Source: Diorhabda sublineata (taxonomy: Eukaryota; Arthropoda; Insecta; Coleoptera; Chrysomelidae). Taken from it: a stretch of DNA of 64,000 nt. The stretch's first letter is position 1. Every line of letters starts with the position of its first letter. Below the pieces are notes generated by a model. The model was not told where the DNA came from. It saw only the letters and a program-made list of their open reading frames with translations, and made no database searches. The position numbers and the translations under genes were made by a program. Positions 10,916 through 22,585 of the stretch are shown one piece after another. The stretch is from assembly GCF_026230105.1 (NCBI RefSeq), contig NC_079484.1, positions 11,051,805-11,115,804 on the forward strand. The letters run 5' to 3'.

Positions 10916-12256
10916 GTAAAACGTGTTTTCGCTGTACATAGATTATCTTGAGTCCAAAATTAGAATTATCTCTTTTAAAAATACATTACTCTTCAAGGAA
11001 CTCCATTGTGTAACAAAAAAAGTAGGTCATAAGTTGACCCACATATTAGAGGACCAAAAATAACTCGACTGTACATAATTCACCTTAATGTAAATTTTTT
11101 TAAGAAGGTAAAGTCCTTGATGTACAAAGTGAAAATCAATTTTCACCAATATTTAATGAAATGTTTTCCATTTTATAATGAAAATGGATACACTTCATAT
11201 AAAAACGAAGAAATTTGTATATCCCATAAAGCTTTTTGGGCTTTATAAATCCCCAAATATTTTTATGTATTAAAATTAAGTTGTGACATCAATATAACCC
11301 TTTCAAAATGTTTTTGTCTTTTATCACTCCATCGAATTATCAGTTTTTATTCTTTGTTGACTTTTGAAAACCTGTTGAACAGTTACATGCGGCTATGATT
11401 TTTTTTCTTATTTATTTGATTTATTTTCAACGATAGGGTGTATATTCTTAATTACTTAATTTATTGATAAATTATCTTTCCTACTAACTCATTTAAATTA
11501 TTCAGACGTTTACACCAAGTACTCTAAACTATTTACTATTCACTAAACTATACACACGAAGACTTATCTAATTATTAACATATTAATTTATTTAAATACA
11601 CCGCTTACTTATCTATACGATGTGTTCGTAATGGCATCAGATTATTTACTGACTTACTCGCAGATAAACAAGCATCTATTTATACAAAACGAATTTCTCG
11701 ATCTTTTCAGTTCTAGAATGTAAACAAGAAAATGACTTCTATAAATTGATTCTATAAAAACGGACATAGCATACTATGAATGAGCTAAAAAAAACAATAC
11801 GGTTAATGGAAGGACGATTCTGGTTCAGTGCATTGAAAGTTTGAACGTATATGAATTTAATTTGGAATGAATTTTGAAGAACTGGGCAGAAACGACAACG
11901 TTATAATTACAGATCGTATCAATGAAATGAAGGAGATAGTACGAAGACTACCGAATGGAACGGAAACAATAAACACCAGCATAACGGAATTTAGATTATA
12001 TTTATAGATATTTAGGGTATGAAATTCACATTGGGAGAGTCAACTAGATTTGTGAAAGATAAAATTGCATCGTTTACGGATGGTCTCTGTGCAAAAAAGA
12101 TTTTGGAGACCTCGTATAAAAAAATATTGTAGTAGGCGACGTCCATTAACAAGATGGTACAATATTGATAGAATGCAATCGAACTGGATGAATGCTGCAC
12201 AGAATCGACACAGATGGTTTCAATTACGGCAGGCTTATGTCTAGCTGTTGCCTATA
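10916..12256 (+). other. Intron without recognised content
   Basis: AT-rich, with no coding motif or clear repeat boundaries before the Helitron end at 12257. Confidence 0.5.
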
Positions 12257-13098
12257 TCTATAATATAAAAATGAATCGCTGAATGTAAGCGCAAATCTCT
12301 ATAGTTTATCTATACTGCGCATGCTTGTAAATGCGCAGAATCGAGCTGGAACCTCGGAGGATAGAGAAATCGTTGTCTTCCTTAGTCGGAACAGCTTCCA
12401 CTTAGAGAAACTGTCCTTACCGAAGATTTACATATGTGAGCTGAACCAATTTCGCTTTTTTTATAATATTCTTTGAAGTACGAGGATGGTTCTTACGGAA
12501 CGAAAAAATTTTAAAAATTGCCTGAAAAGGTCTAAAGCAATACTTTTCTATTTTTTATAATATAATCAAATATTAATGGAGAGGTTCAGGGAAGGCAAAA
12601 AAACATTGACAAACGTCATTGTCACGTTTGTCAATATTCATACGATGGTGACATTAGTCAAACACGAATTATCTGTGGTAAAATGTGTTAAAATAAAATA
12701 TAAAACCCACATATCTCTATAAAATTGAAAGTGCTGTGTACTTTGTGAGTCATTTATACTCGACATGCCTTCCTATAAGGTGGCGGACAAATTTATGCAG
12801 AAGAACCCGAAATGCAACGCATCAAATCAATTGTCAATTGATGCATTTGTTGCTATTGGACCTATGAACTTACTGAATAACGTAATAGAAATGTTCATAT
12901 TGGAAGGAAAGTATAAAGGAGAAAACATTGTTTTGATACCCTGCATCCTGATGATTACGACTGACGTATCATTTGAATTTAAATGACTGCAGTTTCCAAT
13001 ACGGCTTGCTTCCGCAAGAAGTAAGAATAGCAGAATAAGTATTTAAAAAATCTAAAGAATCGACGGTTAGGCGGTACGAAATTCGCCGGGGCAGCTAG
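12257..13098 (+). mobile_element. Helitron, non-autonomous
   Basis: The left end TCTATAATATAAAAATGAAT is the usual start of insect Helitrons and sits after an A. The right end is a GC-rich hairpin (GGCGGTACGAAATTCGCC, 13070-13087) followed by GGGGCAGCTAG, with the element ending CTAG before a T. There are no inverted repeats or target duplication, as expected for rolling-circle insertion between A and T. Total length is 842 bp. The interior keeps a short piece of the Helitron helicase gene, which ties this short copy to an autonomous parent. Confidence 0.88.
12765..12990 (+). pseudogene. Fragment of Helitron Pif1-like helicase
   Basis: The frame ends GKYKGENIVLIPCILMITTD then FEFK. This corresponds to the conserved Helitron helicase segment around GEDVLIPRIPMIPTD..PFEFKRLQFP. 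The next bases (CTGCAGTTTCCAATACGGCTTGC) still read LQFPIRLA in the following codons after a stop. Only about 70 residues remain, the rest of Rep/Hel being deleted. The N-terminal half of the frame has no helicase motif. Confidence 0.75.
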
Positions 13099-14187
13099 TG
13101 ATATTATAAAAAATCGATTTTAATATTTTTTATTAAGGGTTGTAACTTTTTGGTGTAAGGCAAATTATATTCGATCGAGTTATTTTACACTCTAGTAATT
13201 GGAGTTCAATTTGTGACAAACTTTCTTGTTACACCTGTATAATATGAAATCTGAGGATTTCCACTAAAAAATTTTATTTTGATTAAATATCAAATTAAAT
13301 TTTAATCTATTCAACACAGATCTAAAAAGATCTTTAACGTTTTAACAGCTGGTTTTCAAATGTTTCCGGATGCTTTTGAAAATGATAGTTGAATTGGTTT
13401 CCACTAAATTTTGGGACAATCATTTCTAAATAGTCTGTGCTCTTCGGATGTATTTCTACTTCGTCTTTTTCATTTTCAAAAAAAATTCTGTATACTGCAT
13501 CGCAACGTCAAAAGTCAATACAAATATGAAAACTCTCATTGAAGAACAGTCAGTAAATAATGGTAATTTACTCCTGTTTGCTATACTGCCACCAACACAA
13601 TGTGCTGTAAAAAACGACAAATACTTCTAGATAACCTATCACTTGTTTACTCATTGCATCTATTCTTCATTTGCTTTTTTCCACTATAAATGATATTCTT
13701 CTGCCAGTTTTTCAGTTTATTTTGTTTTTTTTTATTAATAACCCAGCGCTGTGGATTTTATTATTGCTATGTCAATTCTTTGTTACCCTTCTTTAAATTT
13801 TTATTCTTCGCGTTTGTAATTATAACTATAGCAATTCTGTTTCGTCACTCTCCTTTTAGTTTCAAGTTCCATGTACCTTATGGCTTTTTGTTTCGTTACT
13901 TTATTTATATATTATTAATTGTTGTGCTATCCTCTTGAGCTTCTTTTTTTCCGTCTCTTGAATAGTACGTTACCTCAAAAGCACAGAAAGCTTCACGATT
14001 AACTCCGCTTTCTCTCATAATTCTTTTTAAATCTATTTCAAAGAATAAGATGGGCTCACATGTACATCGCTGGATGTAAACCTCATCAAGACATAAAAAA
14101 TGCTATAAAACTTAGCACGAGTGAACAAATCAACTAGAAGAAGAGTTTTTGTCGTAATATTATTTTAATTTATTTCTTCTTTTTCAG
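13099..14187 (+). other. Intron without recognised content
   Basis: AT-rich, with only low-complexity open frames (for example 13690-13938, very Phe-rich). It ends in TTCTTCTTTTTCAG, a strong acceptor. Confidence 0.55.
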
Positions 14188-14506
14188 ATTACTACAACAA
14201 AAGAGACAAATCCTACAAAAACAATGCGCTCTATCACACCAAACAACACCAGTGCCTACTTTAGACACAACTCATTCGTTGTCAAGGCGACAAATGTTGA
14301 GACAAGCAAGTTACAAAATAGCTCAACAGCAACCCGTCTTACCGCCTTTACCTTTGTCGGAAAGCGAAAGCAAGGATCTGATGGCTTTTCAAGCTTTAGT
14401 GGAAGGTTCAGGAGAAACATGGAGCGTTACTAATAATTGTCCATTGTCCGAACCAGTATCACTGCCAACGCCATCTTGGCAAACTACGAGTGCTACTTGG
14501 AATCAG
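14188..14506 (+). CDS. Sik2: Salt-inducible kinase exon, C-terminal Gln-rich region
   Basis: A completes the Arg codon started in the previous exon, then LLQQKRQILQKQCALSHQ. The L-QQKR-x-x-LQKQ motif also occurs in the C-terminal half of vertebrate SIK2, supporting a SIK2-type call. RRQMLRQASYKIAQQQPVLP follows; LRQAS (Ser 14309-14311) is another basophilic kinase and 14-3-3 type site. The exon ends TGG AAT CAG|GTACCC in phase 0. If spliced to 33119 the protein gains 33 residues. If not, it reads V-P-Q-R-L and stops at 14522-14524. The donor GTACCC is weaker than the other donors in this gene, so retention is plausible. Confidence 0.9.
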
Positions 14507-14524
14507 GTACCCCAGCGTTTGTAG
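14507..14524 (+). CDS. Sik2: Alternative short C-terminus of the kinase by intron retention
   Basis: Reading through the donor adds five codons (VPQRL) and a TAG. About 460 bases downstream is a consensus AATAAA (14987-14992), and other near-consensus signals precede it. A short isoform with a 3' UTR of roughly 14525-15010 is therefore possible. No transcript evidence is available here. Confidence 0.5.
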   Translation, partial: VPQRL

Positions 14525-14986
14525 TGAGCAGTGTTCAGTTTTTAAACATTAGATTAGAAGATAGAGATACTAGTTTTCTACAAACATCAACGGTTCACCA
14601 GAATTAAATTTTATTAATTAATTGTTTAATAAGACTATAGGTACATTTCTATCTTCTAACAAAGTGAATTTAGTGCTTAGTTCTATAGGCATTACGAAAG
14701 CTTTTTAATTAGAATATCACAAATACTTTGTTTTTTAATTTCTTGTTTATACTTTTGTTTTTGGTTGTAGTAGATTCTTTTTAAAGACAAAAATAAACTG
14801 GAAGATTGGAAAGTTAAAAATAATGTTCGAACAATAATTTGTAAAGTTAAAACTCTAAGATCAACTGCTACAACGGTTTGTAAAGTTTTTGTAACTCGAA
14901 TTGATTATGTAATACGAATAGATTATTCAGTATTTATTTTGGAAGAACTAATGTTCAGCAAGATGATGTATTGAACAATATACAAT

Positions 14987-14992
14987 AATAAA
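14987..14992 (+). promoter_or_regulatory. Sik2: Candidate polyadenylation signal AATAAA
   Basis: Consensus hexamer in ACAATAATAAAGATTG, placed so that it could end the short isoform of the kinase message. Confidence 0.4.
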
Positions 14993-15742
14993 GATTGAAG
15001 GCGGTTATTCACTAGGTGGTACCTGCTTGACCCTAGTTTAAGTACTGGTACTAGTAGTCAATTTTGTAAAATTTTGCGATGAGTAGATATCATTGTTAGT
15101 TCGGCGAGAATGCATGTCATATTGGTGGAATTCGTTGAGTCAGAAATAATGATACTATTAAGGCTTTGGCAAGATCAGTTATAGCTTATTCAATTGAACT
15201 CCATAGAGTATTGTAGTTATGCAAAAACTTGCCATTTGTGTATATGCAAACCAATTGTGTTTGCGTACATTGACATTTCTTTTACTTTGGGTGAAGTTTC
15301 AAAATGTTGCGATTTTATTTCTTTAAATTCGTTGTAGAAATGCCTTTAAAAACTCCGATGGGATACGTTTCCAGGCATCATGGACCTTGTTTTTATTTTT
15401 GCACAAATATGAATTGTTTCAATGCAATTCTGAATTTAATGTGAATAGTATATAGTAAAATCGTAGGACTGATAAACTAAAATTGCGAATAATTAAAAAA
15501 AATTATAATTTACAGAAAGTATAAAAGTAACTTGTGTAAGTGTAAATTATTATACAGAGTGTATCACATAAGAACCGATACAGAGCAGAGGTGTATAAAA
15601 GAGACCAAAACAATGACAATAGGGGACCATTTACCTCTATACCAAGTTGTATTACTAACGAGCTATAGGACCTCAAAGTGTGGTCCAAAATTTCGAGAAA
15701 TTTAATTTTTTCGTAACACTTTACTCTATAATACCAAACTGG

Positions 15743-15753
15743 TACTGATACTC
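15743..15753. repeat. Target site duplication, left copy
   Basis: TACTGATACTC is repeated exactly at 17903-17913, flanking the LINE insertion. Confidence 0.85.
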
Positions 15754-17902
15754 GTTTTTTTTATTACCGACTTATCGCACAGCAAATAGTTTTGCTGGGA
15801 AACTTTCACCTCCACTGCGGGTTCCTAAGTCGCGGTGGGGTTGGACGGATTGTATGTCCTCTGTTAGTCGCTTTTATCTGAACTCCGCTCATTAATCATT
15901 ATGGCACCATTAACAAATATTTCTTCATAATGATGAGCTGCCTTTCTTGTGATTCCTTCTTCTCTGTTTTGCTCCCTACGTCTCCCTTCCCCTGCTGCAT
16001 GCAGGGATGAAGAGTTCGGGTCTATCTATTATCTTCTAATGTTGCTGTGTGTTTGGACCTCTTTGTTTACTGTCCTGTTCCTTTCTTTTTAGAATTTTTT
16101 TCACCATACTCTCAACAGCTTTCCATTTAAAATCTGCTTCCATCATGATCTGCACTATATTTTCTGGTCGTAACTCAGCTCTTACTGTTATTTCAGACAA
16201 GTTTCTAATATCCGCCCACGCAGGACATTTGAAAATTGTGTGCTCTGCATTATCTATCTCCGAGCTACAGTATAGGCAGATGTCATTTTCAGCTTTACCT
16301 ATTCTCCTAACATAACTTTGGAAGGAGCCATAGGCTGTCATTGTTTGGGTCAAATAGTATCCAATTTCACCACAGGATCTCTCATACCACGGCGTAATAT
16401 CTGGTAGCAGTTTGTGAAGCCACACGTCCTTGTCGCTGGCGTTCCATCTATTTTGCCATTTCTGTACCGTTTCTTTTCGAAGAGCCTTTTTCTCACCTGC
16501 TGTCATTCCTATCGCTCTCGATCTCTCTTCAACTAGAAGATCTATAGGTATTATTCGTGCAAGTACTCTTGCAGCCTCGGTTGAGATAGTACGATAGCCC
16601 CTGCATATTCTCAGCGCTACTCTTCTTTGTACTCGGCTGGCTAAGGTGTTATATTTGTTAATCTCTAGAACACTACCCCAGATTGGAGCTGCGTATAAAA
16701 GTATAGATTCCGCCACGCACCCCAGAATCCTCCTTTTTGCTTCACATGGGCCTCTCATATTAGGCATTAGACGACTGAGAGCAGAAACTGTAACGTTCGC
16801 CTTGTTACTCACATATCTGAGGTGTTCAGTGAACTTGAGCCTTCTGTCTATGATTACACCTAGGTATTTCATATGGTTCTTTGGGTGAATGGCGAGTCCT
16901 CCGATCTTAAGTTCTATTGGGCCATTACGTTTCTTCCCAACTATCATCACAGCTTCTGTTTTCTCTGGAGCTATCTTAAGTCCAACTGACCTCATCCAAG
17001 CTTCTATTTCTTCCAGAGCATCATTACACCTTTCCATTAGAACTTGTTCTGTTTTGGCTTTGATCATGACTGCGAGATCATCTGCATAGGCCACTGTCGA
17101 TACTTCTTCCATTAGCCCTAAGTTTAAAACCCCATCATAGATAATGTTCCACAGCAAAGGGCCCATAACACTACCTTGTGGCACTCCAGCTGTAATGGGT
17201 ACCATCTCATCCTCCTCTATACAGAGAGACCTGCTAGAAAGATAACTGCTCACCATTCTTAGGATGTAAGGAGATATGTCCCTCCTCTCCAGTTCACCTA
17301 TTATCTGCTGTCAGTCTGCTGTGTTAAACGCATTTTGAACATCCACTGTAACAAGTGCACACAATTGTCTATTTCTAAAGGTCTTCCGCAGCTCTTCTCT
17401 CGCAAAGTTGCAAACACTTTCTATGGCATTTACTGTAGACATACCCTTTCGAAAACCAAATTGCCTGTTGGAAAGATTTTGCTTGTGTTCAAGCTCTTTG
17501 CGTATCCTTTCTGATAGTAAGTGTTCTAGGAGTTTCCCTAAGGTGTCCAGTAAGCATAAGGGTCTAAAGGATGATGAGCTAGGCCCGTCCTTATTAGGTT
17601 TCCGTAGTAGTACCAGCTCAGCCATTTTCCAGCAAGTAGGGAAGAGGCCCTCTCTAAGAAACGTGTTGAACATTTTCAGTAAGTATTCGGGTGCTAGTTT
17701 GACTACCTCTGAAGGGATGTCATCTGGACCTGCCGCTTTACCTGGTTTCAATTTATTTGCTGCCTCTTTAAGTTCTTCTGTGGTGAACAGGTCAAAAGTT
17801 ACAGCAACGTACTTCTTCCAAGTAACCTCTTGGTGCTGCGGGAATAAAGCATTTACCACTTCCTTCTTCTTTTCAGGATCTATTTTTGTGTATACTGGGA
17901 TA
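15754..17902 (-). mobile_element. 5'-truncated R1/Jockey-type LINE with 11-bp target duplication
   Basis: On the minus strand the insertion starts inside the reverse transcriptase frame (TATCCCAGTATACAC, at 17902), runs through the RT C-terminus and a ~280-bp 3' UTR, and ends in TAATAAAAAAAAC. It is flanked by identical 11-base copies of TACTGATACTC. A 5' truncation, an A-rich 3' end and a target duplication are the marks of target-primed reverse transcription. GC content is visibly higher than in the surrounding intron. It lies in the 18.6 kb final intron of the kinase, antisense to that gene. Confidence 0.92.
16036..17902 (-). pseudogene. LINE reverse transcriptase with one nonsense codon
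   Basis: One reading frame runs from 17902 to a stop at 16036, broken only by a TGA at 17311-17313 where TGG (Trp) is the likely ancestor. RT motifs appear in order: KPGKAAGPDDIPSEVVK, FRPLCLLDTLGKLLEH, NRQFGFRKGMSTVNAIE, CALVTVDVQNAFNTAD (motif A Asp), TAGVPQGSVMGPLLWN (motif B) and TVAYADDLAV (motif C, YADD). NHMKYLGVIIDRRLKF follows. Near the end is a CLYCSSEIDNAEHTIFKC zinc knuckle (CX2C, then H and C), as in R1 and Jockey clades. The endonuclease and first ORF are absent through 5' truncation. It is about 620 codons long and almost intact, so the insertion is relatively recent. Confidence 0.92.
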
Positions 17903-17913
17903 TACTGATACTC
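17903..17913. repeat. Target site duplication, right copy
   Basis: Exact copy of the 11 bases at 15743-15753. Confidence 0.85.
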
Positions 17914-18200
17914 TTTATGAAAATGTTAATGGCATTAATTAATGGTGAGTAAAAAGCAATCGAACCATTCTGGGGGGTTAATTAGAGGTGAGATAAATTT
18001 GAAATTTCACAGAAGTTTTTTATATGTCAATAGGTTTAAAAAATTCTATTTTCATGCTATGGATAATTTTATTTAATAAAACTTTGTCATTTTCAAGTTA
18101 AAGACGAAAAATCAAAGATGTGTTTTCAATATTTTATTATATTATTTATTATTTATTTATATTCCTAGTGATTGAAACGTTATAATTTTTTCTCATTCAG

Positions 18201-18489
18201 CGAACAAGAAAACTGAAGAAGAAGCGTGGAAGAACATCAGAGAAGGTTTCGTAATCAAGTGGTTATTCACAAATAAACATTTTCTAATATTGAAAGATAG
18301 GCTCAAGAAACTGGAAAGTGTTAAAAATAATGTTAATCGAGAACATACTATTCAAATGACTTTGCGAAATAAAGAATTTATTTCGGATACCATTGACGCT
18401 CAACAGCATTTTAGCACTAGAACATATCAAGCTCAAAAAGTGTGTCACCTCGAGATTGGTTCAGCGAGTAAATCTCTAAAATCAACAAG
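18201..18489 (+). CDS. Candidate unassigned exon inside the last kinase intron
   Basis: An open stretch of about 96 codons lies between a good acceptor (TTTTTTCTCATTCAG) and a donor (ACAAG|GTAATT). The protein contains TEEEAWKNIREGF, LKDRLKKLESVKNN and TIQMTLRNKEFISD, charged and helical in character and likely coiled coil. It opens with two bases of a codon and ends with two, so it cannot be inserted in frame between the kinase exons at 14506 and 33119. It would need other exons of a nested gene, which I do not find. I do not recognise the family. It could be a real nested-gene exon, a captured exon, or a chance open frame next to the LINE relic that follows. Confidence 0.35.
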
Positions 18490-18523
18490 GTAATTAAATG
18501 TTAAAAACTACAAGTAGAAACGA

Positions 18524-19460
18524 ATGGAAGGGTATAGTGAAAATGGCATCATGAAAAGTCGAGACAATATTGGCAATTGGAAAAATGGAGGAAATTGCAA
18601 AAGAAATGTTGAAATAGAAAATAGACATATTGGCACTTCAAGATATACAACGAAAGGGACTATCACACATAAGCAAAAAATACTGTTATATTATAGGGAA
18701 TGTAGACAAGGAAAGTATGGTTTTATGACAAATTATAAGTAATATGAAAATATTTAATATTTATGCACCGACAGAGGATGCAAAAGATGAAGATAGAGAT
18801 GAAAAAGAAACTGCTTGAGTTATGTGAATGAGTTGCAAGACATGATACAATAATTATTATAGGAGATATGAATGCCAAAACAAGGAAAATAATACTAGTA
18901 TTGCGCGCAAGTACACCTTACATGAAACAACTATTTTATCATTATTTGTTATTAATTCAACCGAAGAACTCAACATGTATATTAGCAGCAATAGTTTTAA
19001 GCATAAGAAAGATCATAAAATGACGTGGATGATACCAAAGACTACGATAGGAAACCTAACAGATCATGTCTGAATAACAAAAAGAAAATTAAAGGTGATA
19101 CAAGATGTATGATCATAAAAAAAGCTAGAGACTGATCATCATTTCATAATAAAATGAAATTGAGAATGGTCAATATAATGAATAAGACAATGCAGTGAAT
19201 TAAATGTGTAGAAACTAAAAGAAATGTGGACGACTACGGAGAAGAAAGAGATTAAGATTAACGTAAAAACTGCGGTAGAGGAAGTTTTTTGTAGAAAAGA
19301 TACAAGAAATCATAATAAATGAGTTGACCAGGATTGTACCATAAAAATTAAAAAGAAAAAAGGAGCCGAAGTAAAATGGCTTCGAACTATGCAACAATCA
19401 GATTATGATTAATATATACAAATAACAAAAAATAGCTAATGAAATGAAAACAAGGATAAT
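18524..19460 (+). pseudogene. LINE relic: endonuclease region
   Basis: Successive frames give MKIFNIYAPTEDAKDEDRDE, matching the NVYAPTEDA motif of APE-type LINE endonucleases. Then come IGDMNAK-like residues, KKDHKMTWMIPKTTIGNLTD (the TW..P......N.IDH region) and ETDHHFII (the SDHHLV catalytic His block). Further on, KKKKGAEVKWLRTMQQSDYD resembles the linker between endonuclease and RT. Order and spacing fit an RTE- or CR1-like endonuclease. Many stops. The motif style suggests it could be from the same family as the 9-317 tail, but that is inference. Confidence 0.6.
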
Positions 19461-21925
19461 TAAATGATAGAAATATGTCACTTTTATACCACATGTAGCT
19501 TGTCGGATTGGCAACTTGTGTCCTTTGACCTGAAAATATTAGGTTTTCATACCCATTATTCAAAACTAATAATTAGTTATTACGAGACAAGTACTGCGTA
19601 GTGAGTGGCCGCTTTAGAATTGTTCAAAGTAATGATAAAAATCATGAAAATGATTAGTTATCACATCACTTCTCCTCGTTTCTAGTTTAAATATAAGTGT
19701 GTGGTTATTTTTAGTTTCTGATACCAATACTATGTCAATACCATGCTTTTAAAATAAGTTTGAAGGGATAGTTTGATATGGAACTAACAGTTCGTTTACT
19801 GTCAATAAAAGTACAATACAGCAAAATTTATATTGTATAAACAATTACCATTTTAAGGTTGATTTTGTTATAAGAGTTTTTATTATTTGACGTGATACGA
19901 TTGATCCCCATCCACATTAAATAACTCTCATCCTACCAAACATATTTTCCTTATTTTTGCATTATTATCCTTTGATAAGTTCCTTGACAATCTTTAATTT
20001 GCTCATCGTTAAGCCGTCCGACAGTAATGTACAATAGCTTGAATATTTTCTAGGTATACAGAATTTATGAGAATATGAACGACACATTATCTACTAAAAA
20101 ATTATCCGTATAAGTCTCTAGCAACCATAAGGTATTTTTTTATTCGATATTTAAACCAGATTGTTATTTGGCCGTTGGGTTCTACGTTATATATTACCTA
20201 TCTATCTATTCTTTAAAAACGGATATTACCATTTATTGATATTAGTTTAAATTCAAATATCGCACTTTTATTTCCATGGTGCAACATCTCAAAAAGAATT
20301 AAAATTTACATTTTCTGTCGAATATATACTTTAAGATGTTTGCAGTATTTAATAGTGCCATATCATCAGTACTAACAGATTCCGCGTGAGGCACTATTAG
20401 AATGAATTACTGTCATCTCATTTCGCCGAAAGTTGTTTCACAGTCTGTAGTGCAATAACCCTCACCAATTTTTATAACATAAAGAATCTTCAGACGCAGA
20501 TCGGTATCAACTTTGACAGAGACATAAATGGAATACAAGTTTTATCTCCAAATATAAATGTCGTGAGATACGAGAAGGAAAAACTCTTTTCCTTTCAAGT
20601 GACAACCTCCTATCAGAGTGAAGATTCCGAAGAGGTGATTATAAGAAAAAGAGAAAGAAGAAATGATTCTAATTAATTTGGTTCTGATCTCGGCATGTAG
20701 AACTAAGCCAACGATTGACGCGCACAAAAAGGAAGACTTATTTGAAGCTGGTGTGATTCCCAAGTCGTACCTACCTTATTTATCAGGCTGTGCTATATGT
20801 AAAATCCTAATTTTAATTTAAAATCCACGCTCAATATTATTCTGTTTTTTTTTATATTGTTATTTCTTACACTAAACGAAGATTTACTAAAGTTTGAACA
20901 CAACGACGAGTTTTAGTTTAAACATTTTTGAGTTTGATGTTTTTGTGTTAATTTCGTTTAATTCGCTAAGTCTAAATATATGTATGTGCACCAAATTTGG
21001 TACGTTTAAGAACCAAAGTAACTGAACAAGAAAACAATTTCTTTACGATCGCTTTTATTTTGGCTTTCCAGTAAAATTAGCATTCATGTGCTTATGGCAC
21101 TATTCAAATAGGGGTGCGATATATAAATCTTTTATTGATGGCTCTATTCAAATTATTTCTTACACTATAATATTAACAGATTATAAATTTCAATGTTTTC
21201 ACATAAACAAGACATCTCCCATATAATCTAGCTTTTTTAGGAATCTCTGACCACAAAATTATAGATGGTGAAATAAGTAAAATACATTCAAGGATCTTTG
21301 AACGAGATTCAACCATAAAAACTAAAACATGACTACATTTCACCTGCGAATTGAAGCCAGTCGAGAGCTCGAATCCCTTTTTAAGAGCAGTAAAATTTGA
21401 TGTAAACATATTTTCTTTCTTTCTTGAACATTCTTCTTTCTACAATGGAATGTCTAAAGAAATAAATATTTTTTTTCCTAAACAAATTGCTCCTTACTAC
21501 AGCTATAATCAAAACATGATTCTTCTATTTAAATAAACAAAAATTAACAAAACTTGTCTTATTCGGAAGTTAATTCAGGTATAGACTTGTGATAGTACCT
21601 TTCGTAACCTTTGTGACATTACCTTTTGTAAATTCCATGATTTTTATGAAGTAGTTAGATGTTGAAATATAATTTGAGTTTACATCTAGTAACTTCCGAA
21701 AGTTACATACCTACATAAATAAAATTATCTAGATTGTACAGCAACTTGCAATGACAGAACTTGAATGCATTATGTATATAGGAACATTTGAATCCTTACG
21801 AAAAATTAGCTATTAGCCATAAAATTAGATTTAACAATCATAACTTCAGCTAAAAAGAAATTTAAAAATTCTACAATGAGCTGTGAAAACTACAACAAAC
21901 GATAGTTTCTTGAAAAGTAACATAT
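19461..21925 (+). other. Intron without recognised content
   Basis: About 2.5 kb of AT-rich sequence. Open frames at 20542-20763 (-), 21173-21409 (-) and 21351-21536 (+) carry no motif I recognise. Confidence 0.45.
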
Positions 21926-22393
21926 TATAGTTTATTTCAGAAAGATATAGAGTAATAAAACCTCATTAGGTATGCAAAGGGACCACAGAGTGACCCAACG
22001 TATATTTAAGCCACTTCCATTGTTTGGCATTGATTTCATTGTAAAATTCTTTCTTTTTATCAAGTGCAGGTAGTACCACCCGGGTTGGGATCATTATATG
22101 GGTTTAGCCTATTGTTATCCATTCACAAACACTGAAAATAGTGTGCCAAAGGCGTGCCGTTCGGATACTCGTAAAAAGGTAAGCCGAATCTGAAATAGGG
22201 TTGGAATTAGGCAGAGGCACTAATAGAAGGGAAAACGGTACCTGTTAAACGCAAAACGTAACTGTATAATCTACTACCTAAGGAATACCTACATAATATT
22301 TCAAGACCTACACCTATGGCCGATACCGAAATTGAGCCGAACTGAACGAAATTCCCCATTTTAGTACTCTATATCTTTCTAAAATAGACTATA
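21926..22393. mobile_element. MITE, copy 1
   Basis: The ends are inverted repeats of about 35 bases: TATAGTTTATTTCAGAAAGA on the left against TCTTTCTAAAATAGACTATA on the right. A second copy in the same orientation lies at 46262-46820 with strong identity along its length. This copy lacks about 90 bases present in the second copy, between two short ATATTTC-like direct repeats. There is no coding capacity. Subterminal palindromic use of AGAGTA is visible at both ends. The superfamily cannot be decided; the outer TATAG may include the target. Confidence 0.85.
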
Positions 22394-22585
22394 GTAGTGC
22401 TCTACTCATCAACTATTCATCTTTTATCCGTCTCTATAGATACTCAAAATAATAACTATTAATTTTTAGTTTAATCTCAATTGAATATATTATTACATTC
22501 TCAAAAATGATATTTCTTGGTCCTTTCTGCAGTCCCTCTTTTCAGCTTGTTCCACAGCTGAGAATAAGATTAAATGTTTGGTCTT

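Noticed and set aside
16049..17908. Plus-strand open frames over the LINE
   Set aside because: They are antisense shadows of the reverse transcriptase frame.
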